Assembly: GCA_017625935.1 (NCBI GenBank)
Contig: JAGALA010000047.1
Coordinates: 1-33,521 of the forward strand
Source: Clostridia bacterium
GTDB taxonomy: Bacteria; Bacillota; Clostridia; Oscillospirales; CAG-272
DNA: 33,521 nt
Direction: 5' to 3'
A program made the position numbers and the translations under genes. Of this stretch, positions 14,943 to 22,922 are shown in pieces. Under the pieces are notes generated by a model. That model made no database searches, was not told where the DNA came from, and saw nothing but the letters and a program-made list of their open reading frames with translations. Every line of letters starts with the position of its first letter. The stretch's first letter is position 1.

Positions 14943-15740
14943 TTACTCCGTTTCCATATATGAATATTCGTTTATTTCTCCAACCGTAAATAAATGCGCG
15001 CATTTCATTAAATTCGGGTTCGCCGTTGAAATAACAGATGCATTTACTTGACGGGCGAGCATTGTTTTATATGCCGTACCTACCTTGGAGAATGAGGTAG
15101 GATATATTTTTAAATCTGAAAGCAGCTTGGCAAGCCAAAGCGGAGCAGTGTTGGGAACCTTTAATTCCATAATTCTGTACCCTTCGGGAAGCAGGCTCTC
15201 GCCGTATGAGCCGAGCCGCAAATCAAGGTCATTTGCGCGCCAAGTGATATTTGTGTCGAAGGTAACACGGATATCGCTCGTTTCCTTGTAGAAAAATGCG
15301 CTTCTGTCATAAGATATGTAAAACTTGGGCTCGATCCCGGGATACATATTTATAACGTAGTCGATTTCCTTGTCGATTTGCGAAGCACCGTCCTTTTTTG
15401 GGGGACTTTCGATGTGCTTTACCGCATCGGTATACGGCATATGTATACGCCTTTTGTAAACCACCTTGTTATACTTGCGTTTAACCTCAATAAAGGCGGT
15501 TGTATCATCCTTCGGCACGCCATACGTCCTTAACCTAAGCTTTTCCTTGAAAATAGGCTGGTCAATAGACCTTGTAACCAAAAGATATTCGGGGGTGTCA
15601 TAATAGATGTTACAAATTTTTGTTTCGCCGTATTTGTCGGGAATGAAATGCTTATCGATTTCCGCTTTTAAAATTTTGTATTGCTCCGGATTTAAAAGAT
15701 ATTTCTTTTCGTATCGCTTAAAAGAAACGCCGAAAGCCAT
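14943..15740 (-). CDS. VTC-domain polyphosphate polymerase-like protein
   Basis: A 265-residue tunnel-fold protein of the VTC/CYTH-like group. In eukaryotes the VTC4 domain makes polyphosphate from ATP. The basic and acidic tunnel residues expected for nucleotide and phosphate handling are all visible: KRYEKKY (8-14), EKLRLRTYG (66-74), FIEVKRK (83-89), KRRI (96-99), SYDRSAF (143-149), MELKVP (191-196) and SFSKVGTAY (216-224). It therefore appears catalytically competent. AAGGAGG precedes the ATG at 15740. It heads a two-gene operon with DUF4956; no CotH-like protein is adjacent. Confidence 0.88.
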   Translation of the reverse strand: MAFGVSFKRYEKKYLLNPEQYKILKAEIDKHFIPDKYGETKICNIYYDTPEYLLVTRSIDQPIFKEKLRLRTYGVPKDDTTAFIEVKRKYNKVVYKRRIHMPYTDAVKHIESPPKKDGASQIDKEIDYVINMYPGIEPKFYISYDRSAFFYKETSDIRVTFDTNITWRANDLDLRLGSYGESLLPEGYRIMELKVPNTAPLWLAKLLSDLKIYPTSFSKVGTAYKTMLARQVNASVISTANPNLMKCAHLFTVGEINEYSYMETE

Positions 15741-15764
15741 ATTTCACCCCTCCTTTACTTAATT

Positions 15765-15793
15765 ATCATAACATTTTTTGTTAAAATTGTCAA
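15765..15793 (-). promoter_or_regulatory. Promoter of the VTC-DUF4956 operon
   Basis: Minus strand: TTGACA (15793-15788), 17-nt spacer, TATGAT (15770-15765), just upstream of the VTC Shine-Dalgarno. Confidence 0.72.
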
Positions 15794-15916
15794 TACCTCG
15801 CGCCTATTTTAATATTATTTTGTTAGTTTTTTATAGATTTACGGATTATATTGAAGGAGCTGCGCAAAATATAGAAGAAGTATGCGCAAAAATCGAAAAG
15901 AATAAAGGAAAAATGG

Positions 15917-15945
15917 TTGACAACGTTTTCAATAAAAAGTATAAT
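15917..15945 (+). promoter_or_regulatory. Consensus promoter of the DUF2974 hydrolase gene
   Basis: TTGACA (15917-15922), 17-nt spacer, TATAAT (15940-15945), an exact sigma-A consensus. It makes the ATG at 16003 the sensible start, since the in-frame ATG at 15914 would lie upstream of the transcript. A second possible plus-strand promoter, TTGTCA-N17-TAATAT (15787-15815), shares its -35 box with the VTC promoter. Confidence 0.8.
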
Positions 15946-16002
15946 ATTTATGATGATAAAAAACAAAATTTTAATTCGATATTTAACTATAACAGGAGAA
16001 AA

Positions 16003-17187
16003 ATGACAAACATATTTGACTATATTAAGTGGCGCGGAGACGTGATGTTTTCATCCTCGGGCTTGAACGAGATTGACTCTTTGATTTTTTGTGAGCTTTC
16101 TTATATTCCGTTTGATAATATTATTTCAAGCGATTTTTCCGAAAACGGCTTAACCATAGAGGAAATTTACGACCTATACTTTGACGGCTTAGACGAAAAA
16201 ATCAATATGGGTGCGATAATTCCAACGGAGAAAATTATTCCGCTTTTTGAAATGCTTTCTCACTCTGAAAGATTCAAGGATATAAGGCTTCACTCATACG
16301 TAAACGAGATTAGCCCCGATGAGGAAAAGCAATTTTCGGCGCTTTGCTTTGATATACCGAGTGAGTCCTTGACTTATATAGCATTTCGCGGTACTGACGA
16401 TAATTTAATAGGCTGGAAAGAGGACTGCAATATGGCACTTTTTACGCCGATTCCCGCGCAAAATCAAGGCTTAAAATACCTAAATAAAATCGCACAAAGC
16501 ACACAAAACAAGCTGATTGTCGGCGGTCACTCAAAGGGCGGAAACATCGCGGTTTATGCATCGTTTCTTGCCGAAAAGGAAGCGAAAAGCAAGATAATTG
16601 CGATTCACAATTTTGACGGTCCCGGCTTCCGTGAGGACTTTTTGGAGCTTACAAAATCAAGCCCCGCTACTATTCGAAAAGTAACTAATTTTATGCCCGA
16701 CTCATCACTTATCGGCTCAATTTTTGATACCGTTGGGCGCAGAATTTACGTAAAAAGCAACGCAAAGGGGCTCTATCAGCACGATGCGTTTACCTGGTAT
16801 CTTGAAAGAATACACTTTATCACCGTTCCGTCGCTTGCTAAATCCTCGGTTCAGTTCCACAGATCCCTTAAAAATTGGGTCGCAGATATGTCGGACGTGG
16901 AGAAAAAGGAGTTTGTTGACGCATTTTTCAAGCTATGTATGGTTAACGACTCGGGCACGCTTACTGATATAGTGTCTAATAAATTCAAGTTTATCGGCGC
17001 ACTTTTCAAGGCGGACGAAAAGAGCAAAAAAACGGTTATGAAAACCTTCTTTGGCTCGGTGCGCGGTTTTCTTGGCATAAAAAAGAAGCCAAACAAGCTT
17101 ACCAAAAACGAGGAGGAAATTCTCAAAAAGGCTCACATTTTGGCACTACCTGCAGAGGTGTCCACAAGGCAGGAAAACGAGAAATAA
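16003..17187 (+). CDS. DUF2974 (Mbeg1-like) alpha/beta hydrolase
   Basis: A 394-residue protein of the DUF2974/Mbeg1-like lipase-fold family. The N-terminus NIFDYIKWRGDVMF...NEIDSLIFCELSYIPFD is the family opening. The nucleophile elbow GGHSKGG (174-180) puts the catalytic serine at S177, preceded by YIAFRGTDDNLIGWKED and followed by NFDGPGF. No signal peptide or membrane helix is evident. AGGAG (15994-15998) and the consensus promoter support the 16003 start over 15778 or 15914. The substrate is unknown; a lipid or ester is likely from the fold. A terminator separates it from the next gene. Confidence 0.85.
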   Translation: MTNIFDYIKWRGDVMFSSSGLNEIDSLIFCELSYIPFDNIISSDFSENGLTIEEIYDLYFDGLDEKINMGAIIPTEKIIPLFEMLSHSERFKDIRLHSYVNEISPDEEKQFSALCFDIPSESLTYIAFRGTDDNLIGWKEDCNMALFTPIPAQNQGLKYLNKIAQSTQNKLIVGGHSKGGNIAVYASFLAEKEAKSKIIAIHNFDGPGFREDFLELTKSSPATIRKVTNFMPDSSLIGSIFDTVGRRIYVKSNAKGLYQHDAFTWYLERIHFITVPSLAKSSVQFHRSLKNWVADMSDVEKKEFVDAFFKLCMVNDSGTLTDIVSNKFKFIGALFKADEKSKKTVMKTFFGSVRGFLGIKKKPNKLTKNEEEILKKAHILALPAEVSTRQENEK

Positions 17188-17194
17188 GCACAAA

Positions 17195-17226
17195 AAAGGG
17201 GTGATTTTTATTACCCCTTTATATTT
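17195..17226 (+). terminator. Terminator after the DUF2974 gene
   Basis: AAAGGGGTGA (17195-17204) pairs with TTACCCCTTT (17211-17220, one wobble), followed by ATATTTT. Confidence 0.75.
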
Positions 17227-17236
17227 TAAGCTTTTC

Positions 17237-17265
17237 TTGACAAAATTCGCACTATACTGTATAAT
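17237..17265 (+). promoter_or_regulatory. Consensus promoter of the MutS-like gene
   Basis: TTGACA (17237-17242), 17-nt spacer, TATAAT (17260-17265), an exact sigma-A consensus about 30 nt before the ATG. Confidence 0.82.
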
Positions 17266-17295
17266 AAATATGATGTAAATTTAACGAGGTACAAT

Positions 17296-18903
17296 ATGCC
17301 AAATTACGAAATCAGCTTGCTTTACCCAAATGAGGAAGCAATAGAAAAATCTATAAACGGGCTTGACAGTCCGAAAATCACAACGGAAACGCTTGAATCG
17401 CTCGAGCTTGATTATGCAATTGATTTGCAAAACAGCCGTCTTTGCGATATGTTTACAATGAGCCGTGAGGTTATCGAGTACAGGCAGGGCGTTTTTGATG
17501 ACTTGCTTGAAAATGAGGAGCTTTCGGTGCTGCTTAACAAGCTATTGCCGATTGTCAGTGATATTAACGATTTGCGCCGTCTTTCAAACGAAAGCACAGC
17601 GACGGACTCCTATCTTTACAGCATAACAGAGATTGAGCTTTACATCTCGGCAATGGAGCTGCTCATCGAGGGGCTTTCACCGATAAAGGACTCCTTTAAG
17701 AGTGAGGCGTTTTGCGCACTTTATAATCGCGTTTATGAGCTGACCAGCGGAGAATACTATAAGGATTTGAATGTAAAATTAAAGGAGCTTACCAAGCGCG
17801 TAAGAGAGATAAGAAGCGTAACGATAGGCGTCAACCTTGACTCACGCCTCCAGCCCGAGAGCGCAGGAGTTTTAAGCGTAAATAACGAAAAATTCAAATC
17901 GGGCGAGCTGCTTCAAAAGATACTCCGCCTTGACTTCAAAAACGACGAATATACCTGTATTGCTTCGCTTCAACCGTTTAAAAAGGGACAGAGCGATAAT
18001 CAGCAAACCGCGCTCTCAAACGCGTTTAACAGCGCACTCGGCGATGTGTTCAAGTCCTCAATGCGCTCTTGGAAAAAGGTTGTTTCAAGCTACGTGCTTG
18101 AAAACGCTGACTTTTTAATCAAGCTTGCTCCCGAAATTGAGTTTGTCACCAAGGCAACTGAGCTTATAAAAGCCTTGAAGGAAACGGGTAATGAGCTGTC
18201 ATTCCCGAAAATTCATCCGCCAAAGGACAAAATTTTCGTAGCAAAGGGCATTTATAACCCGATAGTTGCGCTTAAAACAGGCACAAAAATGGTGCTTAAC
18301 GATTTTCAATTTGATGAAAACGGTACGTTTTTCGTTTTGTCGGGTCCTAACAGAGGCGGTAAGAGCGTTATTACCTGTGCGGTTGGTCATGTCTTTGCGC
18401 TTGCTCAGCTTGGACTTCCCGTGCCTGCATCAAGCGCTGAAATCAGCCCTGTTGACGGAATTTTCACCCACTTCCCGACAAGTGCCGAGGACACGATAGA
18501 CAAGGGACGCTTGGGCGAGGAATGCGCGCGCCTTGACGAGATTTTTGAGCTTATTACGTCAAAGAGTCTTGTTTTGCTTGATGAATCGCTTTCCTCAACA
18601 GGCTCATACGAGGCATCGTATATTGCATCCGAGGTTCTTTCGGGTATGCTTGCTTCGGGCTGTCGCGGTATTTTCTCAACTCACCTTCACGAGCTTGGAA
18701 TGATGATTGACGACATAAACGAAAGATGCAAGTCGCTCTCGTCATCTAAGCTTGACACGTTAGTTGCGGGTATGGAGGACGGAGAGAGAAGCTTTGTAAT
18801 TTTGAGGCAAAAGCCTGACGGAAAGAGCTATGCAAGCGATATTGCCGCTAAATATGGCATATCTCTTGAAAAAATAATTAAAAAAATTGAAAAAAATATA
18901 TAA
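17296..18903 (+). CDS. MutS-related ATPase (MutS domain V, no mismatch-binding domain)
   Basis: A 535-residue protein with a helical N-terminal half (lever/clamp-like, residues about 40-290) and a C-terminal ABC-type MutS ATPase. Walker A is SGPNRGGKS (349-357), the Walker B segment LVLLDESLSSTGSYEA begins at 425, and STHLHEL (461-467) is the H-loop. There is no MutS domain I (mismatch-recognition F-x-E) and no Smr endonuclease domain, unlike MutS or MutS2. The usual GPNMGGKST is GPNRGGKSV. GAGGT precedes the ATG. It belongs to the poorly characterised MutS-like group of Firmicutes; DNA repair, recombination or ribosome rescue roles are possible but unproven. Confidence 0.85.
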   Translation: MPNYEISLLYPNEEAIEKSINGLDSPKITTETLESLELDYAIDLQNSRLCDMFTMSREVIEYRQGVFDDLLENEELSVLLNKLLPIVSDINDLRRLSNESTATDSYLYSITEIELYISAMELLIEGLSPIKDSFKSEAFCALYNRVYELTSGEYYKDLNVKLKELTKRVREIRSVTIGVNLDSRLQPESAGVLSVNNEKFKSGELLQKILRLDFKNDEYTCIASLQPFKKGQSDNQQTALSNAFNSALGDVFKSSMRSWKKVVSSYVLENADFLIKLAPEIEFVTKATELIKALKETGNELSFPKIHPPKDKIFVAKGIYNPIVALKTGTKMVLNDFQFDENGTFFVLSGPNRGGKSVITCAVGHVFALAQLGLPVPASSAEISPVDGIFTHFPTSAEDTIDKGRLGEECARLDEIFELITSKSLVLLDESLSSTGSYEASYIASEVLSGMLASGCRGIFSTHLHELGMMIDDINERCKSLSSSKLDTLVAGMEDGERSFVILRQKPDGKSYASDIAAKYGISLEKIIKKIEKNI

Positions 18904-18920
18904 TTTTTTGAAAATAAGTA

Positions 18921-18949
18921 TTGCAATTGCAAAAAGTTTGTGCTATACT
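18921..18949 (+). promoter_or_regulatory. rpmB promoter
   Basis: TTGCAA (18921-18926), 17-nt spacer, TATACT (18944-18949), upstream of GGAGGTG and the rpmB start. Confidence 0.7.
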
Positions 18950-19000
18950 ACATAGCGTAATTTTGATAAATTGGCTTATCTACAAAACGGAGGTGTAAAA

Positions 19001-19189
19001 ATGGCTATTTGTTCTGTATGCGGAAAAGGTGTTTCTTTCGGACACAATGTTTCTCACTCTAACCGTAAAACTAACAGAGTTTGGAAACCAAATATCAGAA
19101 AAGTAAAGGCGGTTGTTGACGGTACAAACAAGACAGTTAATGTATGTTCTCGTTGTCTTCGTTCCGGCAAGGTTACTCGCGCTATCTAA
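19001..19189 (+). CDS. rpmB: 50S ribosomal protein L28
   Basis: A 62-residue bL28 protein of the large ribosomal subunit. It reads MAICSVCGKGVSFGHNVSHS, then RVWKPNIRKVKAVVDG and VCSRCLRSGKV. C4-x2-C7 and C49-x2-C52 form the zinc-binding C+ version of the protein. The ATG at 19001 follows GGAGGTG; the in-frame upstream extension has no ribosome binding site. It is monocistronic, with a strong terminator directly after the stop. Confidence 0.97.
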   Translation: MAICSVCGKGVSFGHNVSHSNRKTNRVWKPNIRKVKAVVDGTNKTVNVCSRCLRSGKVTRAI

Positions 19190-19198
19190 TTGAAAATC

Positions 19199-19226
19199 AA
19201 GACCGTAATTTTACGGTCTTTTTTCA
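19199..19226 (+). terminator. rpmB terminator
   Basis: AAGACCGTAA (19199-19208) pairs with TTACGGTCTT (19211-19220), followed by TTTTCATTTTT, 10 nt after the rpmB stop. Confidence 0.9.
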
Positions 19227-19261
19227 TTTTTAGCATTAAAATATCAAGGAGGGGATTATAT

Positions 19262-19951
19262 ATGACGGCTGTGCTTAGCTCACTTATTTCTGACGAATTT
19301 TCAAGAAAAACAAATATAGAAGTTATAGCACTTAAGCCATATGACCTGCTTGATGCTCCCGTGGGGACGCACGCGGATATGCTCATTTGCAAGATAGAGG
19401 ACACGGTTTTCACATTTAAGGATTACTATTATAATAATGTAGAGCTCTTTTTGAAAATCAAGGAAAAATATAAGGTTGTGCTTGTTGAGGGCTGCAAAAG
19501 AGAATACCCACACGATGTTAAATTAAACGTGCTTTTAGTAGGCAAAAATCTTTTTGGCAGGCTTGATTCGGTAGCATGTGAGGTTTTGGAGTGCGCCAAG
19601 GAGAACGGATATAAGCTTATAAACGTGAAGCAGGGGTATGCTGCTTGCTCTTGCCTGGCTATTAACGAAAATGCGGTGATAACGAGTGATATCGGTATAT
19701 ACAATGCGCTACGCAAAGAAAGCATTAAGGCGCTTTTAGTATCAACCGAGTCAATTACCTTAAGCGGCTATAACTGTGGCTTTATCGGCGGCTCGGGCGG
19801 CGTTTTTGATAACGTTCTTTACATTTTCGGAGATATAAAAAGCCACATAGACTGTGACAGGATCACGCACTTTTTAAAGAGTGAAAATTGCACCGTTTTT
19901 TCAATTTTAGGCGGGGGAGTGTACGATTTTGGGGGTATAAAGTTCCTCTGA
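19262..19951 (+). CDS. Probable DUF6873-family (GME-fold) protein
   Basis: A 229-residue protein common in Clostridia, which I tentatively place in DUF6873, a group assigned to the guanidine-modifying-enzyme fold. Visible features are GTHADMLICKI (35-45), KQGYAACSCLAINENAVITSD (from 123), GYNCGFIGGSGGVFDNVLYIFGD (from 169) and a C-terminal GGGVYDFGGIKFL. In related deiminases the final GGG motif is followed by histidine and the catalytic cysteine; here tyrosine and aspartate stand there, so activity is doubtful. AAGGAGGGG precedes ATG 19262. No promoter is evident after the rpmB terminator, so it may rely on read-through. Family assignment is from memory. Confidence 0.6.
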   Translation: MTAVLSSLISDEFSRKTNIEVIALKPYDLLDAPVGTHADMLICKIEDTVFTFKDYYYNNVELFLKIKEKYKVVLVEGCKREYPHDVKLNVLLVGKNLFGRLDSVACEVLECAKENGYKLINVKQGYAACSCLAINENAVITSDIGIYNALRKESIKALLVSTESITLSGYNCGFIGGSGGVFDNVLYIFGDIKSHIDCDRITHFLKSENCTVFSILGGGVYDFGGIKFL

Positions 19952-19999
19952 TTTGAAAAAAATTTTCACCGAAAATATACGTTTATTATGCATTGATAC

Positions 20000-20029
20000 A
20001 GCGCTGAGCGATAAATCGGCGCTTTTTTT
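20000..20029 (+). terminator. Terminator before cdaA
   Basis: AGCGCTGA (20000-20007), 8-nt loop, TCGGCGCT (20016-20023, one wobble), then a seven-T run. Confidence 0.8.
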
Positions 20030-20050
20030 CTTAATTTGGCGAAAAAATAC

Positions 20051-20079
20051 TTGTCATATATAAAATATTATGTTATAAT
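20051..20079 (+). promoter_or_regulatory. cdaA operon promoter
   Basis: TTGTCA (20051-20056), 17-nt spacer, perfect TATAAT (20074-20079), about 30 nt before the cdaA ATG. It is the only obvious promoter for the eight-gene run to 31403. Confidence 0.78.
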
Positions 20080-20108
20080 AAATTTATCTTTATTATGGGG
20101 GTAATATT

Positions 20109-20972
20109 ATGGATTGGTTTATGCATTATATTCGCCTAATTGGTGAAGCAATGTCGGGCTTTTCGATAATTGTTAATATAGTTGATATTTTGATTCTTGC
20201 GGGAGTTATTTTCGCTGCATATCACTTTATTAAGGAAAGACGTGCAAGCAAGCTTGCTTGGGGCGTTTGTATCCTAATTGTGTTTATTGTGCTTTGCGCC
20301 GCGCTCAAGCTCCGCGCTATGCAGTTTATCTTGTCGGGCTTTTCACAGTTCGGTATTATCGTGTTTATCGCGCTTGTCTTTCAGCCTGAGCTTCGTTCCG
20401 CGCTTGAAAAGCTTGGTGATACGTCAATCAGGGGCTTCCAGCATATTGGCGAGCAGAAAAACAATTCAACCACCAACGCCCTCATTGACGAGTTTTGCGA
20501 GGCAATCTTTGACTTGTCAAGAACCAAAACAGGTGCGCTCGTTGTTTTCGAGAGAAACACAAAGCTTGGTGACATCATTTTGACGGGTACAATTGTAAAT
20601 GCACAATTCAGCGGAACGCTTCTTAAAAGCATCTTCTTTGACAAGGCTCCGCTTCACGACGGAGCAGTGGTAATCAGAGCCAACCGTATTCACTCGGCGG
20701 CTTGCCTTTTACCGCTTGAATCCGACAGAGAGATTTATACCGAGCTTGGAACAAGACACCGCGCCGCAATTGGCGTAAGCGAGGTTAGCGACTGTGTTTC
20801 CGTTGTTGTTTCAGAGGAAACGGGTATCGTTTCAATTGCTCACGAGGGCAAGCTTTTAAGAAACTTTAATAAGCAAACCTTGAAGAAAAAGCTTCAGGAA
20901 TACTTGGTTAAGAGCTCGCAGGAGCAAAAAAAGAAGATTTCATCAAAGGTTACGATTAATACAGAGGAGTAA
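20109..20972 (+). CDS. cdaA: Diadenylate cyclase CdaA
   Basis: CdaA condenses two ATP into the second messenger c-di-AMP, which controls potassium and osmolyte transport and cell-wall homeostasis. The 287-residue product has three N-terminal membrane helices (about 20-40, 48-66 and 72-92) followed by the DAC domain, with the active-site motifs DGA (184-186, in KAPLHDGAVVI) and RHR (216-218, in GTRHRAAIG). GGGGG lies upstream of the ATG. The regulator CdaR normally follows; here a very short relative does, 9 nt downstream. Confidence 0.97.
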   Translation: MDWFMHYIRLIGEAMSGFSIIVNIVDILILAGVIFAAYHFIKERRASKLAWGVCILIVFIVLCAALKLRAMQFILSGFSQFGIIVFIALVFQPELRSALEKLGDTSIRGFQHIGEQKNNSTTNALIDEFCEAIFDLSRTKTGALVVFERNTKLGDIILTGTIVNAQFSGTLLKSIFFDKAPLHDGAVVIRANRIHSAACLLPLESDREIYTELGTRHRAAIGVSEVSDCVSVVVSEETGIVSIAHEGKLLRNFNKQTLKKKLQEYLVKSSQEQKKKISSKVTINTEE

Positions 20973-20981
20973 GGAGATATT

Positions 20982-21356
20982 ATGACTAAGTTCACAAAAA
21001 CAACTGAAATAGATATTTCCGCTATGCACGAGGTAATAGAGGAAGAAACACCGAAAAGAAGCAAGCTTTCCTTCATTTTGCCTATTATCATTTCAATAGT
21101 TCTTGCTTTCTTTGTATGGATTTACGTTACTGAAAACAGTGACGACGTTAAGAAAAAAACATTTACTGTACAGGTTCCAAACGAGGAAATTACACTTGAC
21201 ATAGAAGTTGAAGGCACTTACAGTGCGCTTGCCGATATTAACGAAGGCTCCTTTGAAATTAAAAAAGACGGTGACGGGTACGCTGTTACTATTAAAAATA
21301 CAGCGAGTGACAAGGCAAAAACAGCGTCTGTAAATTCGTATAACGTGAACAAATGA
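20982..21356 (+). CDS. Miniature CdaR/YbbR-like membrane protein
   Basis: A 124-residue protein where CdaR is expected. A cytosolic tail of about 28 residues is followed by one membrane helix (29-48, LSFILPIIISIVLAFFVWIYVTE), whose end matches the W-x-Y-V-T pattern of CdaR proteins, then about 75 extracytoplasmic residues resembling at most one degenerate YbbR repeat. Typical CdaR proteins have 300-480 residues and several YbbR domains. The stop codon overlaps the next start (ATGA), so the shortness is not an obvious frameshift. AAGGAG precedes the ATG. It probably binds CdaA in the membrane (inference from position and helix). Confidence 0.7.
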   Translation: MTKFTKTTEIDISAMHEVIEEETPKRSKLSFILPIIISIVLAFFVWIYVTENSDDVKKKTFTVQVPNEEITLDIEVEGTYSALADINEGSFEIKKDGDGYAVTIKNTASDKAKTASVNSYNVNK

Positions 21357-22921
21357 GAGTTATTGTTGAACAAATAAAAGCTCAAATTGCTTCATCTCAA
21401 GAGGAGATATTTGAAATGGCAAAGGCACGCCTTAAAAAAGCGCGTGCCTTTTCAAATTTTAAGAGCTTTTATATTTATAGAAAATCTATTGATGCAAGGA
21501 AAAAAAGCGATATTAAGCTTGTTTATTCCGTTGCTGCCGAGGCGGACGTAACCTCGAAAATTAGTGAGGAAAAGCTCGCCGCTTATGGAATTAAGCTCTC
21601 GCCCGAGCTATCTCTTGACTTTAAACTCAAAGGCGAAAAGCAAGAAAATCCACCGCTTATTGTAGGCTTTGGTCCTGCGGGCATGTTTTGCGCGCTCGCG
21701 CTTGCACGCGCAGGCTTAAATCCTATCATTATTGAACGAGGTGCGGACGTTGACACCCGTGTTTTGTGTGTTGAAAAATTTCAGGGGTCAAGAGAATTAA
21801 ACCTTGACACCAACGTGCAGTTTGGCGCAGGCGGTGCAGGCACGTTTTCCGACGGAAAGCTGAACACCCTGATAAACGACCCGAAATGTGATTTTGTGCT
21901 AAAATCATTTTGCGATTTCGGTGCGCCAGAGGAAATAAGATATAACGCAAAGCCGCATATTGGCACTGACATTTTGCGTGACGTTGTCAAAAACATCGAT
22001 GCGGAAATTAGGAGTCTTGGCGGAAAAATATACTATAACACAAAGCTTTTATCATATGATAACGGTGTTGCATATACTTCACAGGGCAATTTCGAATATT
22101 CATCGCTCGTTTTGGCAATAGGCCACAGCGCGCGCGACACCTATTCGTACCTTCTTTCAAAGGGTGCACCTATAGAAGCAAAGCCGTTTTCCGTTGGCGT
22201 GCGCGTGGAGCATTTGCAAAGCGATATAAATGAAGCTATGTACGGTGAAAACGCACATTCCTTCGGTGCGGCTTCGTATAAAATTTCTCACCGCGAAAAC
22301 CAAAGGGGTGTTTATTCCTTTTGTATGTGCCCGGGCGGCACGGTTGTCGCGTCACAAAGTGAGGAAAACACCGTTGTTGTAAACGGAATGAGCAACTATA
22401 AGCGCGACGGCAAAAACGCAAACTCGGCTATAGTTGTGCAGATAAACCGTGAGGACTACGGCTCCACCCCCACAAGCGCAATCGAATTTCAAAGAAATCT
22501 TGAAAGAAAAGCGTTTTTATTGGCAGGCGGCGACTATCGCGCGCCTGTGCAGACAATGAAGGACTTTTATCTTGGCAGAGCCAAGGAGGAGCCAAAGAGA
22601 ATAGTGCCATCATATATGGACGGCTTTGTTTCGGTAACTGACATAAACAAGATTTTACCCCCACTTGTTTGTGATTATTTAAAGCTCGGATTTAGAAAAT
22701 TCGGGCAAAAAATTAATGGCTACGATGCTGACGACGTTATTTTGACGGGTGTTGAAACGAGAACCTCGTCACCCATACGCATTTTGCGCACCGATGGCTA
22801 CTATATGTTAAATGACAGAAACGTTTATCCCTGCGGTGAGGGCGCAGGATATGCAGGCGGAATTATGAGCGCGGCGGTTGACGGCATCAACGTTGCGCTG
22901 TCGATACTGAATAAAGGATAA
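21353..22921 (+). CDS. FAD-dependent oxidoreductase, COG2509 family
   Basis: A 522-residue flavoprotein of the uncharacterised COG2509 dehydrogenase family. A 100-residue N-terminal domain precedes the dinucleotide-binding fold LIVGFGPAGMFCALALARAG (102-121) ending in IIIERG. The hallmark NVQFGAGGAGTFSDGKLNT follows, with SLVLAIGHSARDTY further on and a C-terminal FAD-contact region YPCGEGAGYAGGIMSAAVDG. Its start overlaps the preceding gene by 4 nt and lacks its own Shine-Dalgarno, so it depends on coupled translation. In many Clostridia this family lies between cdaR and glmM; here recJ follows and glmM is absent. The substrate is unknown. Confidence 0.88.
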   Translation: MRVIVEQIKAQIASSQEEIFEMAKARLKKARAFSNFKSFYIYRKSIDARKKSDIKLVYSVAAEADVTSKISEEKLAAYGIKLSPELSLDFKLKGEKQENPPLIVGFGPAGMFCALALARAGLNPIIIERGADVDTRVLCVEKFQGSRELNLDTNVQFGAGGAGTFSDGKLNTLINDPKCDFVLKSFCDFGAPEEIRYNAKPHIGTDILRDVVKNIDAEIRSLGGKIYYNTKLLSYDNGVAYTSQGNFEYSSLVLAIGHSARDTYSYLLSKGAPIEAKPFSVGVRVEHLQSDINEAMYGENAHSFGAASYKISHRENQRGVYSFCMCPGGTVVASQSEENTVVVNGMSNYKRDGKNANSAIVVQINREDYGSTPTSAIEFQRNLERKAFLLAGGDYRAPVQTMKDFYLGRAKEEPKRIVPSYMDGFVSVTDINKILPPLVCDYLKLGFRKFGQKINGYDADDVILTGVETRTSSPIRILRTDGYYMLNDRNVYPCGEGAGYAGGIMSAAVDGINVALSILNKG

Positions 22922-22922
22922 T

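Noticed and set aside
15778..16002. 75-residue N-terminal extension of the DUF2974 protein
   Set aside because: The family begins at NIFDYIKWRG, a ribosome site precedes 16003, and an exact consensus promoter lies within the proposed extension.
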